Part shown: positions 14,837 through 21,856 of the stretch, in pieces
Numbering within the stretch: the stretch's first letter is position 1
Layout: every line of letters begins with the position of its first letter
Assembly: GCF_013204845.1 (NCBI RefSeq)
Contig: NZ_JABMKY010000031.1
Coordinates: forward strand, 29,408 to 93,407
Direction: 5' to 3'
DNA length: 64,000 nucleotides
Source of the DNA: Paenibacillus qinlingensis
Lineage (GTDB): Bacteria; Bacillota; Bacilli; Paenibacillales; NBRC-103111
Translations under genes and position numbers: made by a program
Notes under the pieces: model-generated
What the model saw: only the letters and a program-made list of their open reading frames with translations
What the model was told of the DNA's origin: nothing
Database searches by the model: none

Positions 14837-16926
14837 TGAAACGAATGACACTGAGCCCAGTAATAGAATCAGTATCGACAGAAATTCAAAAAAGTATTGG
14901 AGTAGCTCCTATCCAACAAGCATCAACTTGTGTAATAGAAGCTAGTGATCCTGACTTAGTTAAGCTAACAAAAAAGTGCCAAAAAATCCGCAATCACACT
15001 AATTGCCAACTGGTTGGTAGTGGCTGCGACGAGCAAACGTGGCATTTAATCGTGTCTATGCTCGCCCGATCGGGACATCCCGAAGCCGCTCTCACCTTTT
15101 CCAGGCTTAGCGCCAAACACGACTCACACAGCGAGGAGCGCATCCAAAAGATAAAAGCTGAAGGGCAAAGTGCGTCCTACGGCCCAACCCGTTGCACGAC
15201 CTTCGGCTGCAGTCTGGAGCAGATTGGACGCTGTCATGGAAAGGTACTGCGTAACTCGGAAAACGACGTTGTGAACAGTCCCGCAAGACTTCTGATGCCA
15301 GATCAAACAAGCGAGTCTCTGCAGGTGGCACAGAGTGCTCTCGAACTGCTGGAATCTGGGGACCACGGAGCCCACCTAGAGCCACAAGTCATGCAAGCAT
15401 TTCACAGGCTGAAGAATCAGTCCCCCGCCGACTACGCTCGCCTAGAACAGCGGCTTCGCTCCGCCAAAGTGCCGATGAGGACCTTCAATCAGGCACTCAA
15501 GGAGTCCCATAACAAGTACGTCCAGACACAGTCACTCGGCGGTGCGCTTGCTGAAATGGGTTTTTACCTTGATGCGAGTGGAACGCCAAACGGCATGAAC
15601 CAGAACAAATACGCCCGTTACGTGCTTAGCCAGCTTGCTCTCGGGGTAGCGGAAGGTGAGCGCTTTTACCTTTACGAAAGCGGCGTTTGGAGAGAATTGG
15701 ATGACCTAGCCGTCAAGCGAAAGCTTCGAGATTTTCTCCACGATCTAGTACCCGACTTTTGGACGGAGAAACTGGAGGAACAGTACGTAGGGGCGCTTCT
15801 GCGCGAGGCCGAGTACCTGGATCAGATAGACGGACAACGCGACTACATCAACCTTCAGAACGGGATGCTCTCACTCGACAGCTTCGAACTGCTGCCGCAT
15901 GATCGCCGCTACCATTCGACCATTCAAATCCGAATACCCTACACGCCTGACGCGAAATGCCCGCAGTTTTTGCAGTTCCTGAATGAAGTCTTTCTTGGCG
16001 ACCAGGAGCTTGTCTGCGTCGCGCAGGAGATGTTCGGCTACTGCCTGACCGCCGAGACTAGGGCGGAAAAATGCTTCATCCTCTTCGGAGAGGGTAGCAA
16101 TGGTAAAAGCGTCCTTCTTAGCGTGCTGAAGCTGCTTTGCGGTAGGGAGAACACGAGCAGCGTACCCCTTGCCGAACTGGAAAACGCGTTCGCTAGGCAT
16201 GAGATCGTAGGAAAAACATTGAACCTCGCAGCGGAAAACGAGGTGGACGAAAAAGGATTGAATACGCAGTATTTCAAGGCTATCGTTTCCGGCGATCCCA
16301 TTCATGTAGACGTAAAGTACGGTAAGGGCTTCATGTACGAGCCTGTCTGCAAGTTAGTCTTCGCCACGAACAGGCTGCCGTACAGCAGGGATAAGTCTCA
16401 CGCATTCCCGCGCAGGCTGGTCATCTTTCCGTTCCGTGCAAAATTCAGCAGTAAGACGGCTGACAAACATCTCCGCGAAAAGCTAGAAGCGGAACTACCC
16501 GGCATACTGAACTTCGCCTTGGAAGGCCTCAAGCGACTGAGAGATCAAAACTACGTGTTTAGCCATTCTCAGGCTGCTGAACAGATGCTGACCGAGTACC
16601 GCGCGACCATCAACCCCATGCTTTCATTTGTTAGCGACTGTATTAAGCCGACCCCAGGCGCGGGAAGGATTGGCCGGACTCGGTTGAGAGACGTGTTCCG
16701 CAGCTGGTGCAGGGAGAATGGCCACACCGGACTTGCAGAGATGACCACCAAAAAGTTTTGGGATGCTTTCCGCAAGATTCTGGACGAAGAGCGGATCGAA
16801 TTCGACGAATCCAAAAGCAATGGCGTCGATGGTTTTGTTGGGATTTCCTTGAAGAAAGCCGGACCACAGAAAACAAAACAAATGGGTTCCTCCCCTTTTG
16901 AGGATGAAGATGATGACCAAGAGTGA
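14800..16926 (+). CDS. P4-type primase/helicase (D5-like, SF3)
   Basis: A 708-residue replication helicase. The C-terminal half is a phage/plasmid P4-family ATPase with Walker A GEGSNGKS at residues 430-437, a Walker B-like region LNLAAENEVDE at about 477-487, then FATNRLPYSRDKSHAFPRR with the sensor Asn and arginine finger. A region before it (about 260-410) fits the D5 N-terminal domain. The N-terminal 130 residues hold several Cys and His and may be a primase C-terminal (PriCT-like) module. TTG 14800 is chosen because a perfect AAAGGAGG ends nine bases upstream, inside the Prim-Pol gene, implying translational coupling. With Prim-Pol it forms the element's replication module. Confidence 0.88.
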   Translation: MGINLPSQPKWMMKRMTLSPVIESVSTEIQKSIGVAPIQQASTCVIEASDPDLVKLTKKCQKIRNHTNCQLVGSGCDEQTWHLIVSMLARSGHPEAALTFSRLSAKHDSHSEERIQKIKAEGQSASYGPTRCTTFGCSLEQIGRCHGKVLRNSENDVVNSPARLLMPDQTSESLQVAQSALELLESGDHGAHLEPQVMQAFHRLKNQSPADYARLEQRLRSAKVPMRTFNQALKESHNKYVQTQSLGGALAEMGFYLDASGTPNGMNQNKYARYVLSQLALGVAEGERFYLYESGVWRELDDLAVKRKLRDFLHDLVPDFWTEKLEEQYVGALLREAEYLDQIDGQRDYINLQNGMLSLDSFELLPHDRRYHSTIQIRIPYTPDAKCPQFLQFLNEVFLGDQELVCVAQEMFGYCLTAETRAEKCFILFGEGSNGKSVLLSVLKLLCGRENTSSVPLAELENAFARHEIVGKTLNLAAENEVDEKGLNTQYFKAIVSGDPIHVDVKYGKGFMYEPVCKLVFATNRLPYSRDKSHAFPRRLVIFPFRAKFSSKTADKHLREKLEAELPGILNFALEGLKRLRDQNYVFSHSQAAEQMLTEYRATINPMLSFVSDCIKPTPGAGRIGRTRLRDVFRSWCRENGHTGLAEMTTKKFWDAFRKILDEERIEFDESKSNGVDGFVGISLKKAGPQKTKQMGSSPFEDEDDDQE

Positions 16927-17380
16927 CATCCCCAACCACGCTGGGGTCAATCGCTACCCAAGCCATGCTCGGAGGGACGTGTCCCAAGTTTTTTCGCTGA
17001 CAGTGGCGGAAAGTGGAGGAGGTTTCGGACCTTTCGCTAAACAGAATTTTTTGAGGAGAGGGAAAGAGAAAAAAAGGAGCTGAAAGAAAGAGTTCCCCTC
17101 GTCTCCCCCACTCTGCCCCACTCAAACAGCACAAAATTTTCGATGCCACGCCCGTCGCTCCGAGCCTCGCAACCCGAGCAAGGAGTGTGGGACCGGTCAC
17201 TCCAAAAGCGGGACTCTTAAAGTTCAAAAGGCCCCAAAGAGTTGCATAGCCTCGAAACAGGGGCAGGCCTTGCCACGGAGAACATGCGAAGGTGACAGCC
17301 GGAACGAAAACAATCTTAAAGCTTATATTATTCCTTAGAATACATAATTTTCAATAAAAATTCTAAGGAGGATTAGTCCT
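16927..17380. other. 454-base non-coding stretch after the replication genes
   Basis: No supported gene. A purine-rich tract (about 17049-17095) switches abruptly to a pyrimidine-rich tract (about 17093-17125), so strand composition flips. A near-palindrome around 17263-17275 (GGCAGGCCTTGCC) follows. The position directly after a primase/helicase gene would suit a replication origin, but no clear iterons are seen. Confidence 0.3.
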
Positions 17381-17812
17381 TTGCTAACCATTTTAAATCA
17401 TGTTCATATTAAACAGCTTCTTGAAAGCAGCATACTGCCCGCTGCCTCTTTACACTACATCATTACCGAATTCGAGACATTAAAAGCTATGCTTCATCAT
17501 GATGATTGCATGCCATTTTCGTTTTCTCTAGATGCACACGGTTATCTATTAGTCTTGCTGGAGCCACGAGATAACTTCCACTGTCTGCCGATCGCCAACC
17601 CTAGATCGAGTCAAATTGATCTGCTAGAGTCTAATCCTGAGTACGTGGAACTTACCACTCTACCCGACGAAATTTCTATGTACCGAATCTGCTTCATGTT
17701 CGACAATGAAAGCTATCTATTCATGTACATCTTAAATGATTCCTTAGACATGAAACTGGTGCAATGGCTGGCGGAACGGGCCGGACTCTCGTCGGCGGAG
17801 GAATTACAATGA
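17381..17812 (+). CDS. hypothetical protein upstream of radC-like gene, 143 residues
   Basis: Not recognised. TTG 17381 is preceded by CTAAGGAGGA at an 8-base distance. The protein is soluble, acidic, with a helical N-terminus (HIKQLLESSILPAASLHYII) and a mixed alpha/beta remainder containing PFSFSLDAHGYLLVLLEP. Its stop overlaps the ATG of the RadC-like gene in an ATGA arrangement, so the two proteins are translated together and may act together. Confidence 0.55.
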   Translation: MLTILNHVHIKQLLESSILPAASLHYIITEFETLKAMLHHDDCMPFSFSLDAHGYLLVLLEPRDNFHCLPIANPRSSQIDLLESNPEYVELTTLPDEISMYRICFMFDNESYLFMYILNDSLDMKLVQWLAERAGLSSAEELQ

Positions 17813-18276
17813 GTGACCAATTAAAAAAGAATGCCGCCAAAAGAGTTGAAGTCATCTCCCTGCGTATGGTACGAGAGAAATCGTCACTACTCTACCCGAA
17901 CCGAGTGATTCGCTCACCTAAAGATGCCGCAGCCCTGTTTCAACAGTTCATCGGCGATTGCGACAGGGAATCCTTCTGCATTCTTTGCCTGAACACTAAG
18001 AACGAGCCTACTGCCATTCATCAGGTATCAAGCGGGTCATTGAACGCCTCAATCGTCCATCCGAGGGAAACCTTTAAACTAGCGATTCTCGCTAATTCTG
18101 CCTCTATCATTGCTTGCCATAACCATCCATCCGGTCAGCCAGAGCCAAGTCCAGAGGATATACAACTGACTGAGAGGCTTCGGGATAGCGGCAGTCTGCT
18201 TGGAATTAAGCTTTTAGACCACCTGATCCTCGGTGATGTGACATTTTGTTCGATGAAGGAAAGGGGGCTGATGTAA
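17809..18276 (+). CDS. RadC-like JAB/MPN domain protein
   Basis: A 155-residue protein equal to the RadC JAB domain without the N-terminal helix-hairpin-helix part of full RadC. The metal motif HNHPSGQPEPSPED has H104, H106, S108 and D117, and an upstream Glu at about 54 (CDRES) completes the JAMM set. Such stand-alone RadC proteins are frequent in mobile elements; their activity is unproven but metal-dependent peptidase or DNA-related roles are discussed. GGAGG precedes ATG 17809. It overlaps the upstream gene by four bases. Confidence 0.88.
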   Translation: MSDQLKKNAAKRVEVISLRMVREKSSLLYPNRVIRSPKDAAALFQQFIGDCDRESFCILCLNTKNEPTAIHQVSSGSLNASIVHPRETFKLAILANSASIIACHNHPSGQPEPSPEDIQLTERLRDSGSLLGIKLLDHLILGDVTFCSMKERGLM

Positions 18277-18374
18277 GTGTTTCATGTGTGCATAACAGAT
18301 AAAACTCTCAGTATCGACCCAACTGTCATACAGGAATATGCGGTCCTCCTTCTATTAAATTTGGAGTTACAGTA

Positions 18375-18458
18375 TTGGAAAAAGCCATCATCGCCTTAGT
18401 TACGGCACTGGCCCAGATTGTCATCGAGACAGTTAAGCACCGACGCAAGAAAAGATAA
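18375..18458 (+). CDS. 27-residue hydrophobic/basic peptide
   Basis: TTG 18375 follows TTGGAG by eight bases and encodes MEKAIIALVTALAQIVIET followed by VKHRRKKR. A single hydrophobic helix with a cluster of six basic residues at the C-terminus resembles small membrane peptides or type I toxins, though many harmless membrane peptides look the same. It ends 17 bases before the next small gene. Not long enough for homology to be judged by eye. Confidence 0.4.
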   Translation: MEKAIIALVTALAQIVIETVKHRRKKR

Positions 18459-18475
18459 TTAAAGGGGGAACCAAC

Positions 18476-18652
18476 ATGCAGCCTGCACGCTACTACACCA
18501 GTATTTCCCGAACCAAACTCAAGCAATCCTGCATCGACCCGGACACGAGCTGTTGGGAATCTATCCAGCAAATCCGCGAAACACCCGAATCGTACTACCA
18601 GCCCGCTATCTTACTTTTAGATGCTGTAATGAAAAAGCACTCATCGAACTAA
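18476..18652 (+). CDS. 58-residue hypothetical protein
   Basis: ATG 18476 follows a strong AAAGGGGGAA. The product starts MQPARYYTSISRTKLKQ, is hydrophilic, has two Cys (about residues 19 and 26) and no membrane segment. It lies between the hydrophobic peptide and the recombinase genes in the same direction. No family recognised, but start signal and codon pattern favour a real gene. Confidence 0.55.
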   Translation: MQPARYYTSISRTKLKQSCIDPDTSCWESIQQIRETPESYYQPAILLLDAVMKKHSSN

Positions 18653-18712
18653 TCAAACCCATCTTCCTCCCTCTGCAGAGGGGTAATACATCTTAAAGGA
18701 GAGAACTACACT

Positions 18713-19152
18713 ATGACCAAAAGAGCAGCCATCTATATCCGTGTTGGAAAGCAATCTCAGGTTGAAGAAGCTATCAACCAGCAAAAAGCCATCTGCGAGC
18801 AGTACGCGGAATCCGCCCAACTAAAAGTCGTGAAAATTTACAGCGACGTTTCTCATTCCACTCCTTTGGATCAAAGGCCAATGTTCCAAAAGCTCCTCTC
18901 GGATAGCAAGAAAGGGCTCTTGGATGTAATAATCGTCCAACGTGAAGACCGCATCGGACGCGATAAATTAGATGTAGCGATTCATAAGCGGCATCTATTG
19001 AACAATGGTGTAGAACTTGTGATAGCTAAAAATTTGATGAAACATCCGCAGAAGAACATTTCCAAGAATCTTTCGATTCATTTCTCGGAACTCTCATACA
19101 GTCTTATAATCAATCGTTAAAAGAGATGAACATGAATCCTAGTCAGCAATGA
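18713..19152 (+). pseudogene. small serine-recombinase paralogue, catalytic Ser missing and frameshifted
   Basis: The start (MTKRAAIYIRVGKQSQVEE) aligns with the N-terminal catalytic domain of the intact recombinase next door, but RFS with the nucleophilic Ser is RVG here, so strand cleavage is not expected. REDRIGRDK conserves the later Arg-rich motif. In the ATG frame the protein is 135 residues and ends at 19120 with a sequence unlike recombinases. A -1 shift at the A5T3 run (19028-19035) instead gives FDETSAEEHFQESFDSFLGT and ends at 19152, as expected for this family. The heptamer AAATTTG (19030-19036) has the form of a -1 slippery site. AAAGGAG precedes the ATG. It could be a regulator, a decayed gene or a sequence error. 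Confidence 0.65.
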
Positions 19153-19165
19153 AACATTAATATCA

Positions 19166-19179
19166 GTTCTGTACAGAAC
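19166..19179. promoter_or_regulatory. perfect 14-base palindrome upstream of the recombinase gene
   Basis: GTTCTGTACAGAAC is a perfect palindrome 48 bases before the recombinase ATG. It may be an operator or a binding site of the recombinase or its inactive paralogue. Confidence 0.4.
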
Positions 19180-19226
19180 ACATCCAATGAATTAAAGCAT
19201 CAACAATTGAGAGGAGAACCTAAACA

Positions 19227-20873
19227 ATGACCAACAGACGCGCAGCCGCATACGTACGCTTTTCCAGCGACAACCAACGGGATGAATCTATTGACGCTCA
19301 AATTCGTGCCATCAAGGATTATTGCAACCGAAACGGCTACCAACTCGTCAGAACCTACGAGGATAGAGCTAAGACAGCTACTAGCGACAGAAGACCCGGC
19401 TTCCTTGAAATGATTAAGGATTGTCAAAACGGTTTATATGACTCTATTATCGTCCATAAACTTGATCGTTTCAGCCGAGATAAATACGATAGCGCGCATT
19501 ACAAAAGAATTTTAAAGAAAAACAGAATAAGGCTACTTAGTGTTATCGAGAATCTAGATGATTCGCCTGAAAGCTACATGATGGAAACAATGTTGGAGGG
19601 TATGGCCGGTTACTACTCAATGAACCTCGCACGCGAAGTAATGAAGGGGATGAAGGAAACAGCCCATCAGTGCAAGCATACTGGCGGTCTACCTCCAATA
19701 GGTTACTCAGTAGATTCGGTTTCCAAGAAATATATCATCAACGAAGACGAGAGAGGCATTGTCGAAATGGTTTTCTCGATGTTTCTCGCAGGCCATGGCT
19801 ACAATCAGATCATTCGGGAACTTGCTGATCGAGGTTATAAATCTCGGTACGGGAAACCTATAAGTAAGGGTACATTAGGGACCATTCTCCGAAATGAGAA
19901 ATACACCGGAACATATATTTTCAACCTTACGGACGGAAAAGATTACGCGGGAAAACGCAACAGTAATCGACAGAAGAGTGGTGAGGATGTAATTCGTGTG
20001 GAAGGTGGCATGCCTGAACTCATCACAAAGGAAGTTTTCCAGCAAGTGCAGGAAAAAATGAATGGTAACAAAAAGCAACCTGGCGCTTATAAGGCAAAGG
20101 AAATGTACTTGCTTAGTGGTCTGATTGTCTGCGGTGAATGCCTACAATCTGTAGGCACCCAATATGCCATGATGGGCAATACCAAATTCAGTGGTCGGAA
20201 CAAACTCAAGTACGTTACCTATCGCTGCGGCAATCGTGATCGAACGAAGGAGTGCAAGAACCCCGAGCTCCGCCGTGAATACATCGAAAGTTACGTCATT
20301 TCCGAATTACAGGAGAAGATGTTCAACGAGGAGGCTATTCCAGTGCTTGTGAAACAGCTTAACGACTACCAAAAGTCCAAAGAATCGAATGTGAAAGACG
20401 AAAAGGAGCGACTGGCTAAGAGCCTTGAGGGCATCGAGCGTCAGATTACAAACATCGTCAATGCCATCGCGAGCGGCACTTCCAACGCCACGTTGTTAGG
20501 CAAATTGGATGAGTTGGATGGGCAAAAGCTACAATTGGATCAGAAACTGCTTGAGGCCTCAGCAGTAACAGAAAAAGCAGCCATCACAGAGGAATCTCTG
20601 CGACAACTGCTTTCTCAATTCGAGGACCACGTCGCTAAGCGAGACATTCCTGAGATCAAGAAGTTCATCGCTAGCTATGTGGAAAAGGTAATCGTCTACG
20701 AAAAGCATGTAGAAGTTATCTTTAAGGTCCCCGTTGTGGATTTGGCATATGGAGGTGAGGGGAGTCGAACCCCTGTCCGAAAATATTGCCACACAGGCAT
20801 CTACGGGTGTAGTCACAGTTTTGATGTCACCCGAGCATCGCCCCGTAACCGGCTATGCGTTGGGTCAGCCTGA
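19227..20873 (+). CDS. large serine recombinase (element integrase)
   Basis: A 548-residue site-specific recombinase, likely the integrase/excisionase of the element. The catalytic domain (1-150) has YVRFSSDNQ with nucleophile S13 and KLDRFSRDKYD. A recombinase domain (about 155-260) and a zinc ribbon (CGEC near 305, then CGNRDRTKEC) follow, and a coiled coil spans about 370-450. A GAGAGGAG site precedes ATG 19227. The final 41 residues (from YGGEGSRTPVRKY) are encoded by the antisense strand of the tmRNA gene, so the C-terminus is supplied by the host DNA after integration. The true functional end may be near VVDLA. This overlap is strong evidence that ssrA is the attachment site. Confidence 0.93.
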   Translation: MTNRRAAAYVRFSSDNQRDESIDAQIRAIKDYCNRNGYQLVRTYEDRAKTATSDRRPGFLEMIKDCQNGLYDSIIVHKLDRFSRDKYDSAHYKRILKKNRIRLLSVIENLDDSPESYMMETMLEGMAGYYSMNLAREVMKGMKETAHQCKHTGGLPPIGYSVDSVSKKYIINEDERGIVEMVFSMFLAGHGYNQIIRELADRGYKSRYGKPISKGTLGTILRNEKYTGTYIFNLTDGKDYAGKRNSNRQKSGEDVIRVEGGMPELITKEVFQQVQEKMNGNKKQPGAYKAKEMYLLSGLIVCGECLQSVGTQYAMMGNTKFSGRNKLKYVTYRCGNRDRTKECKNPELRREYIESYVISELQEKMFNEEAIPVLVKQLNDYQKSKESNVKDEKERLAKSLEGIERQITNIVNAIASGTSNATLLGKLDELDGQKLQLDQKLLEASAVTEKAAITEESLRQLLSQFEDHVAKRDIPEIKKFIASYVEKVIVYEKHVEVIFKVPVVDLAYGGEGSRTPVRKYCHTGIYGCSHSFDVTRASPRNRLCVGSA

Positions 20874-21111
20874 TTGTCTTCCTACGTCCGACCCCAGGCG
20901 GAGACCAAACGTCGTATCCCACTATAGTTGAGCCCCTATCCCAGTCACATGGGCGATGCTGAGTAGAAGCACGCTAACAGGTTATTAAGCTGCTACAGCG
21001 TAGTTGTTTTGTGTTTTGCCATTTAATAGGCTTTAGCGTTTTATAGTGGACGCGGCCCCACTACCCGCAACCCGCGCTCAAACTATCCCCGTCGAATCCA
21101 AGAACACCCCC
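20750..21111 (-). ncRNA. ssrA: transfer-messenger RNA (tmRNA)
   Basis: The 5' end GGGGGUG at 21111 pairs with CACCUCC near 20751-20757 to form the acceptor stem, with discriminator A at 20750. The 5' part reads GGATTCGACGGGGATAG, typical of tmRNA, and a T arm GGGTTCGACTCCCC precedes the 3' end. The tag frame at 21020-20982 reads GKTQNNYAVAA followed by two UAA stops (with the charged Ala first, AGKTQNNYAVAA). The 3' CCA is not encoded; element sequence begins immediately after the discriminator. It rescues stalled ribosomes together with SmpB, whose gene lies upstream. Confidence 0.95.
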
Positions 21112-21202
21112 GGATTGCCTTCGTAACCGTCAGAGACGGTGAAGGTTAAAAGGACAAGCTGTAGAGCCAAGTTACACTTGAAATCTCTTCGTTACAGTTA
21201 CT

Positions 21203-21230
21203 AGTATACCATAAGTAAACGAAATATGAA
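21203..21230 (-). promoter_or_regulatory. candidate promoter of ssrA
   Basis: On the minus strand TTCATA (21230-21225), 16 bases, TATACT (21208-21203), about 95 bases before the mature tmRNA 5' end. A hairpin ACCGTC/GACGGT lies just before the 5' end, consistent with a processed leader. Confidence 0.45.
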
Positions 21231-21276
21231 CACTAGGTTCATGGAAGACAAGGTGTTACCTTCCAATACACCCAAG

Positions 21277-21759
21277 CTATCTGGCAATCTTCTGCTTCTC
21301 ACGCAATGCGCGTTGAATATCGCGTTGTGCATCTTTCTTGGCAGCAGACTCACGCTTGTCGTATTGTTTCTTCCCTTTACCAATGCCAATCAGAAGCTTC
21401 GCGTAGCCATTTCGGATGTACACCTTCAATGGAACAACAGTATAGCCTTCTTGCTTAGCCTGGCCTAGTATTTTGGCGATTTGTACTTTCTTCAACAATA
21501 GCTTCCGCGTCCGTGTAGGATCTTCCGGATTGCTGCGGTTGCCTTGTTCGAATGGGCTAATGTGCATATTATGTACAAAAGCTTCGCCATTTCGAATCGT
21601 CGAAAAGCTGTCGCCAATGTTGGCTTTACCTGCCCGTAAGGATTTGATCTCCGTGCCGGTCAGGACAAGACCGCATTCATACGTATCTTCAATGAAATAA
21701 TCGTGTGAAGCCTTTTTATTCTGAGCGAGTAGTTTGCCATCAGCCTTTTTAGTTGCCAC
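21277..21759 (-). CDS. smpB: SsrA-binding protein SmpB
   Basis: SmpB binds tmRNA and delivers it to stalled ribosomes. The 160-residue protein has the family landmarks ASHDYFIEDTYECGLVLTGTEIKSLR-type start (residues 17-43, here described in part), GNRSNPEDPTRTRKLLL and the basic C-terminal tail KKQYDKRESAAKKDAQRDIQ. Length is normal. The start is GTG 21759 with GGAGGAGG upstream. It is followed by ssrA and preceded by rnr, the usual Firmicute order. Confidence 0.97.
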   Translation of the reverse strand: MATKKADGKLLAQNKKASHDYFIEDTYECGLVLTGTEIKSLRAGKANIGDSFSTIRNGEAFVHNMHISPFEQGNRSNPEDPTRTRKLLLKKVQIAKILGQAKQEGYTVVPLKVYIRNGYAKLLIGIGKGKKQYDKRESAAKKDAQRDIQRALREKQKIAR

Positions 21760-21856
21760 GTGAGATCCTCCTCCCGCACGCTAAAATGCAGGTAAATCTT
21801 GCTACAATGTGCAACCTATTGTAGCAAGATCAAGCCCGAAAAGCAAGAACCGGCGA

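Noticed and set aside
16898..17227. Frames on both strands after the helicase gene
   Set aside because: No ribosome sites, biased low-complexity composition, and no protein-like features.
18326..18571. Minus-strand frame of 81 codons
   Set aside because: It is antisense to two small plus-strand genes that have better ribosome sites.
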